64,000 bases of DNA, taken from the NCBI RefSeq assembly GCF_005298175.1, contig NZ_SZYH01000003.1:1-64000 (forward strand). The letters run 5' to 3'. The notes under the pieces were generated by a model. It saw nothing but the letters and a program-made list of their open reading frames with translations. It made no database searches and had not been told where the DNA came from. This DNA comes from Marinobacter panjinensis. Its GTDB lineage: Bacteria; Pseudomonadota; Gammaproteobacteria; Pseudomonadales; Oleiphilaceae. This document shows positions 10,292 through 20,043 of the stretch, piece by piece (the stretch's first letter is position 1; every line of letters starts with the position of its first letter). The translations under genes and the position numbers were made by a program.

Positions 10292-11125
10292 ATGAGATCA
10301 GTTGTTCGATTACTGCTAGTGACTACCGCAGCGCTAATGATCAGTGCGTGCGCCTCAAACGAGCAGGAAGAAGTATTGCCGGAAGAAACCTATTACGAGA
10401 ACGCCCGGGACGCAATGAACTCGGGCAACTTCAACGAAGCGGAACTGAACCTCGATTATCTGGAAACCTACTATCCGTTCGGCCGCTATGCGGAACAGGC
10501 CCAGCTGGATCTGATTTATGCCCGCTACCAGAATCTTGATCTGGAAGGGGCCCGTGCAGCAGCTGACCGATTCCTGCGCCTGAATCCGCAAAGTGACCAC
10601 GCCGATTACGCGCTCTATATGCGCGGCCTGGCGTCCTATAATCTGGATATTGGCCTTGCGGCACGATACTTTCCCGTGGATGTTGCGGCAAGGGATCCCG
10701 GCGAACAGCGCCAGGCCTTCCGTGACTTTTCCGAGCTGCTGAACCGTTACCCATCCAGCGAATACGCCCCTGATGCCCGCCAGCGCATGATTGCCATCCG
10801 CAACCGTCTGGCCGAGCTCGAGCTCTTTGCAGCCCGCTACTACATCAGCCGCGAAGCCTATATTGCCGCCAATAACCGCGCGCGTTTTATTGTGGAAAAC
10901 TACTCCACCACACCCTTTGTAGAAGAGGCGCTGATCATTATGGCTGAGACCTTCCGCTTCATGGATCTCAAAAAGGCCTCAGCGGATGCGGTCGCCATGC
11001 TCGAAGAAAACTTCCCGGACAGCACCGCTTTCAATGAGGACGGGGAGTTTCAGGTCGATGCCCTCAAGCGCAAGGACCGCTCATTGTCCAGCGTCGTCAC
11101 CTTCGGCCTGATGGGCGACGAATAA
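10292..11125 (+). CDS. bamD: Outer membrane assembly lipoprotein BamD
   Basis: Essential lipoprotein of the BAM complex that inserts beta-barrel proteins, such as the PilQ-assisting and porin proteins, into the outer membrane. The lipoprotein signal peptide ends in the lipobox LISAC (Cys20). It is followed by TPR-like helical repeats (AEQAQLDLIYARYQNLDLEGA and ADYALYMRGLASYNLDIGL). 277 aa is slightly longer than E. coli BamD (245). The stop abuts the nadE stop with no gap, so bamD and nadE are strictly convergent. Confidence 0.96.
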   Translation: MRSVVRLLLVTTAALMISACASNEQEEVLPEETYYENARDAMNSGNFNEAELNLDYLETYYPFGRYAEQAQLDLIYARYQNLDLEGARAAADRFLRLNPQSDHADYALYMRGLASYNLDIGLAARYFPVDVAARDPGEQRQAFRDFSELLNRYPSSEYAPDARQRMIAIRNRLAELELFAARYYISREAYIAANNRARFIVENYSTTPFVEEALIIMAETFRFMDLKKASADAVAMLEENFPDSTAFNEDGEFQVDALKRKDRSLSSVVTFGLMGDE

Positions 11126-12790
11126 TCAGTTGCCGCTCTTCCATCCGTTGGTGATGGGGTAGCGGCGGTCCTTGCCAAACCCTCGCTCGGTAATCCGCAC
11201 ACCAATGGGCGCCTGCCTGCGCTTGTACTCGTTGATGTCCACCAGGCGCACAACCCTGTCCACGTCTGCCCGGTCAAACCCCTGGGCAACGATAGCATCC
11301 GCGCTCAGATCACGCTCTACATACAGATTGAGTATCTGGTCGAGCACGTCGTAGCCCGGCAGGCTGTCCTCGTCTTTCTGATCCGGCGCCAGTTCCGCCG
11401 ATGGTGGGCGGGTAATCACTCGCTCGGGAATGACCTGCGAAACGCTGTTGCGATACCAGGCAAGGCGGAATACCAGGGTCTTGGGAACATCCTTGAGCAC
11501 ATCAAAACCTCCGGCCATATCGCCGTACAAGGTCGAGTAGCCCACCGCCATCTCGCTTTTATTGCCGGTTGTCAGAACCAGTGAGCCAAATTTGTTGGAC
11601 AGGGACATCAGCAGCACGCCCCGCAATCTCGCCTGCAAATTCTCCTCGGTGGTGTCCGGTTGTGTCCCCTCAAACGGGGCGGCCAGGGTTTCCATGAACG
11701 CATCGTACATGGGCTCGATGGAGAACACGTCGTACTGCACGCCCAGGGTGGCTGCTTCCGCCTCCGCATCCTCAAGGCTCATGCTGGCTGTATAACGGAA
11801 AGGCATCATCACTGCGCGCACACGGTCGGCACCCAGGGCATCAACGGCTACCGCCAGGGTCACGGCGGAATCAATCCCCCCGGACAGACCCAGGACAACC
11901 GATCTGAAGCCATTCTTGTTGACGTAGTCCCTCACCCCCAGAACCAATGCCTTGTAGACATTCTCCTCCAGGGAGGGCTCGGTGATGGCCGGCTGTGTAA
12001 CTGGCTGGCAGTGGTGCTCGAATATGAAATCCACGGGGTAAAGCCCTTCACTGAACTGGGGCGCTTCAACCGCAAGCACCCCGGAATGATCGTAGACCAT
12101 TGAGCCACCGTCAAAAACGAGTTCATCCTGCCCACCCACCAGGTTCACATAGGCAATACTGACCCGATTTTCAAAAGCCTTACGCTCGATCAACGCCTTG
12201 CGGCGGGCCTGCTTGTCAATATCGTAGGGGGACGCATTCAGGTTGATAATCAGTTTTGCACCTGCTGCGGCTGCATCCTCCACCGGACCATCGCTCCAGA
12301 TGTCCTCGCACACGGTCACACCGACAGGTACTCCGTGAATGTCGACCACCAGAGTGTCTGTTCCATCAGCGAAGTAGCGCTTCTCGTCGAAGACCTGGTA
12401 GTTGGGGGGAAACTGCTTGAAGTAACGGCCGGTTATTTCGCCGCCTTCAATGATCACTGCGGCGTTGTATAACAGGGCGCCTTCCCTGATGGGGGCCCCC
12501 ACAATAATCGCGGGACCGAGCTGTCTTTCACACAGGAATTCCAGAGCCTCCGCAATGCGCACTTCCATACTCGAACGCAGTAGGAGATCTTCCGGAGGAT
12601 AACCGGTCAGGCACAGTTCCGGAAACACAACCAGATCTGCCTGATGCTCCTCCTCAGCGCGCCGGGTAGCTTCAATCACCTTGCCAGTGTTGCCGGGAAT
12701 ATCACCCACCAAAAAATCAAGCTGGGCCATAACCACCCTCAGCTTTCCGGGGCCCTGGCCGCCGGGTGACTGATCCTTTTGCACGGACAT
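11126..12790 (-). CDS. nadE: Glutamine-dependent NAD(+) synthetase
   Basis: Last step of NAD synthesis, amidation of nicotinate adenine dinucleotide. The N-terminal nitrilase-type glutaminase domain (residues ~18-260) shows the Glu (VFPELCLTGYP) and Cys (VTVCEDIW) of the catalytic triad. The C-terminal ATP pyrophosphatase domain has the P-loop LSGGIDSAV. This two-domain form uses glutamine directly. I chose the ATG at 12790 (MSVQKD) because AGGAG lies 7 nt upstream. 554 aa. Divergent from pilS with an 85 nt gap. Confidence 0.95.
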   Translation of the reverse strand: MSVQKDQSPGGQGPGKLRVVMAQLDFLVGDIPGNTGKVIEATRRAEEEHQADLVVFPELCLTGYPPEDLLLRSSMEVRIAEALEFLCERQLGPAIIVGAPIREGALLYNAAVIIEGGEITGRYFKQFPPNYQVFDEKRYFADGTDTLVVDIHGVPVGVTVCEDIWSDGPVEDAAAAGAKLIINLNASPYDIDKQARRKALIERKAFENRVSIAYVNLVGGQDELVFDGGSMVYDHSGVLAVEAPQFSEGLYPVDFIFEHHCQPVTQPAITEPSLEENVYKALVLGVRDYVNKNGFRSVVLGLSGGIDSAVTLAVAVDALGADRVRAVMMPFRYTASMSLEDAEAEAATLGVQYDVFSIEPMYDAFMETLAAPFEGTQPDTTEENLQARLRGVLLMSLSNKFGSLVLTTGNKSEMAVGYSTLYGDMAGGFDVLKDVPKTLVFRLAWYRNSVSQVIPERVITRPPSAELAPDQKDEDSLPGYDVLDQILNLYVERDLSADAIVAQGFDRADVDRVVRLVDINEYKRRQAPIGVRITERGFGKDRRYPITNGWKSGN

Positions 12791-12875
12791 AACGCAGCTC
12801 CTGTAACTCATTGCCATTAAAAGGCTATTATAACCCCGCAGGGCAAAAGAATTCTCCCGGGATACCCATCGGATT

Positions 12876-14525
12876 ATGGCAAAAACATCGATTACTGAGC
12901 TTCAACCCCACACAGATGCCCCACCCGCCAGCCAGATGGGCAGGCTGTTCCGTATTTACAATCATTACAGGGTGGTTGTCAGCATTATCCTGGTGGCACT
13001 GCTGTTCGTTGATCCGATCAATTTCGATACCCGCTTCCGGTCCATGGATTATTACCAGGCTGGCGTCGTCAGCTATCTGGCCATCAACAGTTTCATCGCG
13101 CTGATAATGCTGGCCGGCTTTCAGCCGCGAAACCGCCACATCACCATCTCGATCCTGATGGACATCCTGATTCTCCATGCGCTCTTGCTCACGAGTACCG
13201 GCATCACCAATGGCATGGCTAACCTGGTTATTGTCTCAGTGGCGGCCGGAAATATCCTGACACCCACCAGGATTGGCACTTTCTACGCGGCTCTAGGCGC
13301 GATCTGTTCCCTTGGCATTTCAACCTGGTCAGTCATGGCCTTTGGCAACTCGGCCGATGAGATCGTCCGTGCTGGTTCACTCGGCATCCTCTACTTTGCG
13401 GCGGCCTTTATCCTGCAGTACGTTTCCCGGCGCATGCTACGGAGCGAGGCGTTGGCCAGCTCTCGGGCACAGAGTATTGCCGAGCTGCAACAGATCAATC
13501 GCCAGATCATCCAGCGCATGCGCACGGGGATTCTTGTTCTGGACCGCTTTGGGCATATCCGACTTGCTAACGCGGCAGCCGAAGAACTGCTTTTTGGTAT
13601 ACCCAGTGAAGAACCCGGCCAGCAACCCAGTCAGGGGCGCAGCCTGCCCCACCCGCTACGCCTGGGCCTTGAAGCCTGGCTGAAAGACCCAACCCGCAGA
13701 ACCGACCCGTTTCAGTCGACACCAACCTCGCCAATGGTACAAGTGAATTTTACCCAGCTTGACCAGCAGCGGGGCGACCAGATTCTGGTCTTCATTGATG
13801 ACATGAGTAAGGTGACTCAGCAGGCCCAGCAGATGAAACTGGCCTCACTGGGACGGCTGACAGCCGGCATCGCCCACGAAATCCGCAATCCCCTCGGCGC
13901 CATCAGCCACGCATCCCAGCTCATGGGGGAATCCCCCAACCTTGATGATGGCGATCGAAAAATGCTGGATATCATTGAGCGCCACTCCCGCCGGGTCAAC
14001 GGCATCATTGAAAATGTCCTGGACCTGTCCCGGCGCCGCGCTGCCAATTCCGATCTGATCGATGTGAGCCACTGGCTTTCAGCATTTCGTGACGATTACC
14101 TCCAGACCCAGGACAATGACCACCAGAAATCTGCTCATATCGAGCTGCGGGCAGAAGCCGATCTGCCCCAGGCCCGCTTTGATGTGAGCCAGATCGAGCA
14201 GGTTATGGTGAACCTGTGCGATAACGGGCTACGCTACAGCGAGCAGGCCACCGGCGAACGCAGGATTGAACTCTATGCCGGGGCCACAGCTGACGGCGAG
14301 AGAACCTATGTGGATGTTCGTGACTTCGGCCCCGGCATTGCCCCGGAGCATCGGGTTTCTGTTTTTGAGCCCTTTTTCACAACTGACAAAAGCGGGACGG
14401 GCCTTGGCCTTTATCTGGCACGAGAACTGTGCGAGGCTAATCAGGCTCACCTGTCCCTGGTGGATGACAAACAGCCCGGCTGTTGTTTCCGCATTACATT
14501 TGCCCATCACGGGCGAATGATATGA
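12876..14525 (+). CDS. pilS: Sensor histidine kinase PilS
   Basis: Membrane sensor that controls the phosphorylation state of PilR and so pilin transcription. About six N-terminal membrane segments (residues ~28-190) are followed by a PAS-like region (~215-310), the HisKA H-box (GRLTAGIAHEIRNPLGA, ~335) and a HATPase domain with N-box (VNLCDNGLRYSE), G1 (DFGPGIAP) and G2 (GTGLGLYLAREL). 549 aa is close to P. aeruginosa PilS. The stop overlaps the pilR start in an ATGA, giving coupled translation. Placement next to pilR and pseudopilin genes supports the name. Confidence 0.93.
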   Translation: MAKTSITELQPHTDAPPASQMGRLFRIYNHYRVVVSIILVALLFVDPINFDTRFRSMDYYQAGVVSYLAINSFIALIMLAGFQPRNRHITISILMDILILHALLLTSTGITNGMANLVIVSVAAGNILTPTRIGTFYAALGAICSLGISTWSVMAFGNSADEIVRAGSLGILYFAAAFILQYVSRRMLRSEALASSRAQSIAELQQINRQIIQRMRTGILVLDRFGHIRLANAAAEELLFGIPSEEPGQQPSQGRSLPHPLRLGLEAWLKDPTRRTDPFQSTPTSPMVQVNFTQLDQQRGDQILVFIDDMSKVTQQAQQMKLASLGRLTAGIAHEIRNPLGAISHASQLMGESPNLDDGDRKMLDIIERHSRRVNGIIENVLDLSRRRAANSDLIDVSHWLSAFRDDYLQTQDNDHQKSAHIELRAEADLPQARFDVSQIEQVMVNLCDNGLRYSEQATGERRIELYAGATADGERTYVDVRDFGPGIAPEHRVSVFEPFFTTDKSGTGLGLYLARELCEANQAHLSLVDDKQPGCCFRITFAHHGRMI

Positions 14526-15967
14526 CCAACCCGGTAACCCGGTGGTCTGAACAACGACATGGACCCGACAACAATCCAATGACCACTCACACAGCGCTGA
14601 TCGTAGACGACGAACCCGACATTCGGGATCTTCTGGAAATCACACTCACCCGAATGGGCATTCACACGCTGACCGCGCCGGATATCACCAGCGCAAAGAA
14701 GCTTCTGGGCGAGCACCGGCCGCAACTCTGCCTGACCGACATGAACCTGCCTGACGGCAATGGCATCGAACTGGTGCAGTGGATCCAGCAGCACTCGCCC
14801 TACACCCCGGTGGCTGTAATCACCGCCTACGGCAACATGGACACGGCCATCGAATCTCTCAAGGCTGGCGCTTTCGATTTCGTCTCCAAGCCCGTCGAGC
14901 TGCCGCGCCTGCGTGAACTCGTTAATAGCGCCCTGAAACTTTCCGAACAGGAACCTAATGCCGATACCTCCCCCGATGAACCGGGCTTACTGCTGGGTAA
15001 CTCCGCCGAAATAAAGCGCCTGAGAAACCAGGTTCGCAAGCTGGCCCGCAGCCAGGCACCGGTGTTTATCAGCGGCGAGTCCGGCAGCGGTAAGGAACTG
15101 GTGGCCCGCATGATTCACCTGCAGGGGCCACGGCGCGATCACCCTTTTATCGCGGTAAACTGCGGTGCCATCCCCTCAGAGCTGATGGAGAGTGAATTCT
15201 TCGGCCATAAGAAAGGCAGCTTTACCGGAGCTGTGGACAACAAGGACGGCCTGTTCCGGTCAGCCGATGGTGGCACCCTGTTTCTGGACGAAGTCGCCGA
15301 CCTGCCACTGGCTATGCAGGTAAAACTGCTGCGAGCCATCCAGGAAAAAGCCGTACGGCCGGTGGGCGATACTAAAGAAGTACCCGTGGATATTCGCCTG
15401 CTCAGCGCCACCCACAAGGATTTGCCAGGGCTCGTTCAGGAAGGCAATTTTCGCCAGGACCTGTTTTACCGCATCAACGTGATTGAGCTTCCGGTACCGG
15501 CCCTGAGGGAAAGGCCCGATGACATCAGCTTGCTGGCGAACCACATACTCGAACGCATCGCCCGCGAGTACGAGTGCGAGCCCGCGTCGCTGACCCCGGC
15601 CGCCGTCGATCGCCTCAAAGACTATGATTTCCCGGGCAATGTCAGGGAACTGGAGAACATTCTGGAGCGCGCCTTTACCCTGTGCGATGCCGACCTGATC
15701 GGCCCGGAGGATCTTCACATCGGCAACGGCCCGGCGCCAGCAGGGCTCTCGGGTGCAGGCAGCACAGGAATGCCCTCTAGAGACCCGGGAGCACTGACCT
15801 TACCCGAAGGCGAAATTGATCTGGAGAACTACCTGGAATCCATTGAACGCCAGGCCATCGAGAAAGCCCTTGAGGCGACCCGCTGGAACAAGACGGCGGC
15901 GGCAAAGCGGCTGGGGATCAGTTTCCGGGCGTTGAGGTATCGGTTGAAGAAGTTGGGGATGGAGTAG
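14522..15967 (+). CDS. pilR: Sigma-54-dependent response regulator PilR
   Basis: NtrC-type activator. It has a receiver domain (ALIVDDEPDIRD, phospho-Asp in LCLTDMNLP), a central AAA+ domain with Walker A GESGSGKE, the sigma-54 contact loop as GSFTGA (canonical GAFTGA has Ala second), and a C-terminal Fis-type helix-turn-helix (NKTAAAKRLGISFRALRYRL). In P. aeruginosa it drives pilA with RpoN. I chose the ATG at 14522 because it overlaps the pilS stop; an alternative ATG at 14579 lies closer to the receiver domain. No pilA is in the window. Confidence 0.93.
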   Translation: MTNPVTRWSEQRHGPDNNPMTTHTALIVDDEPDIRDLLEITLTRMGIHTLTAPDITSAKKLLGEHRPQLCLTDMNLPDGNGIELVQWIQQHSPYTPVAVITAYGNMDTAIESLKAGAFDFVSKPVELPRLRELVNSALKLSEQEPNADTSPDEPGLLLGNSAEIKRLRNQVRKLARSQAPVFISGESGSGKELVARMIHLQGPRRDHPFIAVNCGAIPSELMESEFFGHKKGSFTGAVDNKDGLFRSADGGTLFLDEVADLPLAMQVKLLRAIQEKAVRPVGDTKEVPVDIRLLSATHKDLPGLVQEGNFRQDLFYRINVIELPVPALRERPDDISLLANHILERIAREYECEPASLTPAAVDRLKDYDFPGNVRELENILERAFTLCDADLIGPEDLHIGNGPAPAGLSGAGSTGMPSRDPGALTLPEGEIDLENYLESIERQAIEKALEATRWNKTAAAKRLGISFRALRYRLKKLGME

Positions 15968-16062
15968 CACTTATTGTAGAATTCTGACGCCGGTAGGTTT
16001 CCGGGGCCAAAGGAAACCTAGTCAATACTGTTCCAGGAAGGAACAAAAACGGAGAATCAAGG

Positions 16063-16620
16063 ATGAACCCCTCTCGTTCTGCCTCAGGCTTTACCCTCTT
16101 AGAGCTTCTGCTCGTACTTGTCTTCATTGCCATCGCAGGGAGCTACACCCTCGGTAGCTGGAGTGGCTGGGTCGACACCTCCAGACATCGAAACCTGATC
16201 CTTTCTTATCAGGACCACTTCGCTTACGCCCGGTGGGAAGCTGTCACCAGTGGGAAAATCGTTACAATCTGCCCTTTGTCTGCTGCAAGCACCTGTACCG
16301 ATGACTGGAACCGCAAAGTGTCTGTCTTTCATGACGTTGACAGGGATGGCAAACCGGACGGTGGTGACGTGCTACGTGTTATCTCCGAGCCGGAAGGCTT
16401 CAGGGTCACATCACGAACCGGTGGCAAGGGCTATTTGCGCTTTTCACCGAACGGGACAACTCATGGGATGACTGGGAGCCTTGTGGTCTGCTCCATTCAT
16501 AACCGGAAGAGCCTGATGAGCTACCTTGCCCTCAACAAGGGCGGACGCTTAAGAATACAGCACGACGACGACCAGGACAGTCTTATCACGCTACCGTGGG
16601 GCACAGAGCTGGAGTGCTGA
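16063..16620 (+). CDS. fimT: GspH/FimT-family type IV pseudopilin
   Basis: Minor pilin-like protein with a class III signal (PSRSASG then FTLLELLLVLVFIAIAG), processed by prepilin peptidase PilD after Gly, with Glu at +5 as required. The C-terminal GspH-like domain has paired Cys residues (ICPL..STCTDDW; VVCSI). 185 aa. It shares the pattern W..(8)..D.DRDG.PD.GD..LRV with FimU at 22639-23244, so the two are paralogues. It follows pilR by 95 nt, as fimT does in pseudomonads. Assigned by position and family; FimT and FimU are hard to tell apart by sequence alone. Confidence 0.8.
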   Translation: MNPSRSASGFTLLELLLVLVFIAIAGSYTLGSWSGWVDTSRHRNLILSYQDHFAYARWEAVTSGKIVTICPLSAASTCTDDWNRKVSVFHDVDRDGKPDGGDVLRVISEPEGFRVTSRTGGKGYLRFSPNGTTHGMTGSLVVCSIHNRKSLMSYLALNKGGRLRIQHDDDQDSLITLPWGTELEC

Positions 16621-16671
16621 CCTGGTAGTTGAAAGTAACGGGCCTTCCCGACCCGCTACTCACCAGGCACG

Positions 16672-17121
16672 TTATTTACTCCAGGTATTCTCGGCAGTGC
16701 TGAACGTGGTGTTGTTGTCCTTATCCCAACGCTTCACACCTGTCGACGTCAGCTCCATGATGCCATCACCTGCCTGACCGTTCTTTGGTGTTGCTCGCAA
16801 CACATAGGACGAATCATCAGCGGACTGAATCGTCAAATCGTAGAATTTGGTCGACCCATCCAATGGCGCTTCATTGGGGTAAATTCCGGGACTGCCGGTG
16901 TCACCACTTTCAGCTGCGTTCTTGTAGCTGCTGTTCGTGGTGTAATGCCGTTCCATGGCATTGGCCAAACCGGAAAGTGCGCCCTGAGCATCCGAGCGCC
17001 GAGTACTCTCAACGTGCTGAAGATAGCTGGGGTAGGCAACCGCCGCCAATATCCCGACGATTGCCACCACGATCATCAACTCGATCAGTGTGAAACCTTT
17101 GTTAGTCTTCATGGCAAACAA
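16672..17121 (-). CDS. pilE: Type IV minor pilin PilE
   Basis: Prepilin leader (KTNKG cleavage) followed by FTLIELMIVVAIVGILAAVAYP, the canonical N-methyl-Phe helix with Glu5, and a short GspG/PilE-like globular domain. ~149 aa. The first-codon choice is unusual: a TTG at 17121 lies 6 nt after GGAG, while the ATG at 17112 is 15 nt from it, so TTG is favoured on spacing. The ribosome site overlaps the pilY1 stop, so it is translated as the last gene of the minor-pilin operon. A DadA/PilA major pilin role is unlikely given the position. Confidence 0.88.
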   Translation of the reverse strand: MFAMKTNKGFTLIELMIVVAIVGILAAVAYPSYLQHVESTRRSDAQGALSGLANAMERHYTTNSSYKNAAESGDTGSPGIYPNEAPLDGSTKFYDLTIQSADDSSYVLRATPKNGQAGDGIMELTSTGVKRWDKDNNTTFSTAENTWSK

Positions 17122-17124
17122 GAT

Positions 17125-20043
17125 TTACTCCTCAAACCAGTAGGTTTCGACAACACCGGTGACTGAATCCACCGTCCGACACTCGGCACCAACACAAACA
17201 ATATCCGTATCGTCGACACGCATCCTTTGAGGATTGGGGGGCAGACCGATAGTATTCAATTCTATAAAACGGTCCGCCGCATCAAGCTCATCATCAGTAC
17301 CACCATTACCGTCGGACTCGTCATAATTCACAACGGCGCGACTGTCCAGTGCCGATACGTGGTAGAGCCTGGAGGTGCCGGCCGCTGGGACACAGGGGTT
17401 GGTGCTCGGAGTAGGTTCGTACGTTGTAAAGAAAATTTCGTTATTGATGGTCTGGCCTGTAGACAGTACCTTCTCGCCGCTATTCTCGAGACTGATGTAC
17501 CATCCCGCAGCATCGCCCAGTGCTTCAGCTGCTGCCGCACGATCTGCTTCAGTTGCGCCATCCTGAATAACATTGGCAGTCGCGTTATACAGCGAGGCTT
17601 CCGTCAAAGCGGTGTACGCAACCACGCCATCTGCATCAACGGGGGGCGCAGTAACATCCGGCAGTCTTAGCATGTAGAAACGGTCATCGATGGCCTCGTT
17701 GAGAGGGTGAGCCTGGTACCCGGAACCAATGGCCAGCCCCAGATACCTGGCGCCGCCAACCTTGATGCCAAAGATATCTGGCGCGTGATAGAACCGGCGG
17801 GCATCAGATGCACCTGCACCGGCCAGATCCGCTATTCTGCCGCCAGTCACCAGGGCATCCGCCCTGTTACCATTGGTAATATCGAAGCGGAAAATCTGTC
17901 CGCCCATATCGCCAACGTAGATCTGGTTAGCACGGCCGTCGCCTGTTACGTCAATTACCTTCGGCGCAGACGGGATACTGTACTCGAGGTTCGCCAGTTC
18001 GACGTCCGCTCCACTGCCTGCCGGACCAGCCCACCAGAGACGATCGCCAGTCTCGGCGTCCACGATATAGATAGCGCGACCAATATCGTCTGGCGTCCGG
18101 ACATCGACGTTGTCCTGGTCAGTGTCATAACCGCCGCCAAAAATCAAAACCTCATACTCCGTATTTGCAATTTTTACTTTGGTTTTGACCGGAGTCGACC
18201 AGGTCTGGCCCAGCTCTTCGAAATCCCCGGTCACACCCCCTTCAATCTGCCAGAGGAAATTTGGGGAATCGGGATTGGTAACATCCAGGCCGTAGTAACT
18301 TGATCCACCACGCCGCATGCCTGAGTAGATGTAGGCATGATCGTCACCATCATCAATCTGACCATCAAAGTCATCATCATATACCCAACTGACGATCGTG
18401 CCATCCATCCCATAGGTACGATCCTCACCCTCCCTGTTGGCTTTCAACATAGCCTGATTCGGGAACAGCTCTTCGGGGATAAATGAGAAATGGGTATTAC
18501 CTGACTCTCCACTGATGCCGTGAATAAATCCCTGGTTATCACCAAAGAAGACGGCTGTCGTAGGGCTATCGGCCGTTCCCCCATATACAATCAGGTGGGG
18601 CACGGAATGAAGCGGGTCGGAAATAAACTTGCGAGAGTCCACCATGCTGCCATCGCCGTCCGAGTCATCCAGATCCATTCCGCGAATCCAGTTTATTAAC
18701 ACAGAACGGTCGGCATTGGACATCGTGTCATCACCCAGCATAGCCGCCGTGATTCCATTATTGGTCGACACAACACCGTTTTGGACGGCGGTGAGACTGG
18801 TTTTGTTTGAAGAAGCAATATATGTATAAACTTTGCGATCGCTATTAGGATCTTCGTGTTGTGAAGCTGCGCCACCCGCGGCGACTTCCTTGCCATCTGC
18901 CTCCGGGCTCCACCAACTGCGGGCAACGTCGGAGAAGAAGCCTGTTGCGGAATCCACGGCTTCATTTCCGTCGACATCCAGAATAACGGCCTCTTTCTCC
19001 CCCGTCACATCATCGGTCACCACACCAAGGCGATACCTTTTCAGGTTACCGTCCCACAGGGGCACCGTATCAGGCTGAAATACTGCGAAATATAGCGAAT
19101 CCAGGTGGTTCAGGCGGTCGAACGTGTTAACAGCGATACCAGGCGCTGCGAAGGTTGTGGAGCGAGCCAACACATCAGTAAACAGGTCGTCAAAAGCCGA
19201 CTTCAAGCTTGCCGCGTTCTCAGCCTGAAAGTAGGTTCCGTTGCCCTTTGTTGCCGCATCGTCAAGCAATGTTTGATCAGTTTTGAAGCCTACCGTGTAA
19301 GTTGAAATTCGCTGATTACCCCGGAAATTCTCATCAGGGTCGTTTGCTGACGGAATCATATCGTTCTGCCACATGTATCCAGCTATTTCATCCAAGCAGT
19401 TGTCGACACAGGCGCCTGCTCCCAGGACTGCCTCAAAATCGTCCTCATGGTTGGTATCCTGAGTGGGCTCACCATCGGTTAACAGAACAACGCTGTTTGG
19501 CTGGCACTCGTATTCGATAGGGCTCTTGTATTTTTCATCTTCATAAACGCCAGGTGGCACGTCAGCAACCCAATTCCCATCATCATCCTGATACGGTTGA
19601 TCCCAATACCTGATGAAATTATCTTCACCCTGAAAATAACGCATGCTCTGGAACAGCGTCTCAGAAAGAGGCGTATTGCCTCCGTCGCTGAGAGCCTCAA
19701 TACTCTCAATCAATGCGGCCCGTTTGTCTTCAATAGGGCTGACGGCAGACTTGAAATATCCCCCTTCATTACCGCCAAAAACCATCAAACCAACATTGAC
19801 GTCTTCCATATCAGCGAAAAGATCTTTGGTAACGTCTTTCATTACTCGCAGGCGGGTCTTGCCGTCAACATCGGCTGTCCCCATACTCCCCGACACATCG
19901 AGGATGAACATGATATTGGGCTTTACCACACCGTCTGCGTCGGTGAAAAAGATCTCGGTATCATCCGCAACAGCCGCAGTACCAGCCATTGTAAAGTAAG
20001 CAGTCGACAACACCGCCGTCAGGATTTTACTGGAGTATTTCAT
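17125..20043 (-). CDS. pilY1: Pilus tip adhesin/assembly factor PilY1
   Basis: Calcium-dependent protein thought to cap the pilus with the minor pilins and to oppose retraction. A signal peptide (residues 1-26) is followed directly by a von Willebrand A-like domain with the MIDAS motif DVSGS (residues ~49-53). The C-terminal half is the PilY1 beta-propeller, with an EF-hand-like calcium loop (DDDFDGQIDDGDD) and YSGMRRGGSSYYGLDV. Four Cys near the C-terminus may pair. 972 aa is shorter than P. aeruginosa PilY1 (~1160), mostly N-terminally. Its ATG overlaps the stop of the upstream small gene. Confidence 0.92.
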   Translation of the reverse strand: MKYSSKILTAVLSTAYFTMAGTAAVADDTEIFFTDADGVVKPNIMFILDVSGSMGTADVDGKTRLRVMKDVTKDLFADMEDVNVGLMVFGGNEGGYFKSAVSPIEDKRAALIESIEALSDGGNTPLSETLFQSMRYFQGEDNFIRYWDQPYQDDDGNWVADVPPGVYEDEKYKSPIEYECQPNSVVLLTDGEPTQDTNHEDDFEAVLGAGACVDNCLDEIAGYMWQNDMIPSANDPDENFRGNQRISTYTVGFKTDQTLLDDAATKGNGTYFQAENAASLKSAFDDLFTDVLARSTTFAAPGIAVNTFDRLNHLDSLYFAVFQPDTVPLWDGNLKRYRLGVVTDDVTGEKEAVILDVDGNEAVDSATGFFSDVARSWWSPEADGKEVAAGGAASQHEDPNSDRKVYTYIASSNKTSLTAVQNGVVSTNNGITAAMLGDDTMSNADRSVLINWIRGMDLDDSDGDGSMVDSRKFISDPLHSVPHLIVYGGTADSPTTAVFFGDNQGFIHGISGESGNTHFSFIPEELFPNQAMLKANREGEDRTYGMDGTIVSWVYDDDFDGQIDDGDDHAYIYSGMRRGGSSYYGLDVTNPDSPNFLWQIEGGVTGDFEELGQTWSTPVKTKVKIANTEYEVLIFGGGYDTDQDNVDVRTPDDIGRAIYIVDAETGDRLWWAGPAGSGADVELANLEYSIPSAPKVIDVTGDGRANQIYVGDMGGQIFRFDITNGNRADALVTGGRIADLAGAGASDARRFYHAPDIFGIKVGGARYLGLAIGSGYQAHPLNEAIDDRFYMLRLPDVTAPPVDADGVVAYTALTEASLYNATANVIQDGATEADRAAAAEALGDAAGWYISLENSGEKVLSTGQTINNEIFFTTYEPTPSTNPCVPAAGTSRLYHVSALDSRAVVNYDESDGNGGTDDELDAADRFIELNTIGLPPNPQRMRVDDTDIVCVGAECRTVDSVTGVVETYWFEE

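Noticed and set aside
15993..16020. Hairpin TAGGTTTCC...GGAAACCTA downstream of pilR
   Set aside because: Stem of 9 bp but no T-run, and it may be part of the fimT leader; function unclear, so not listed as a terminator.
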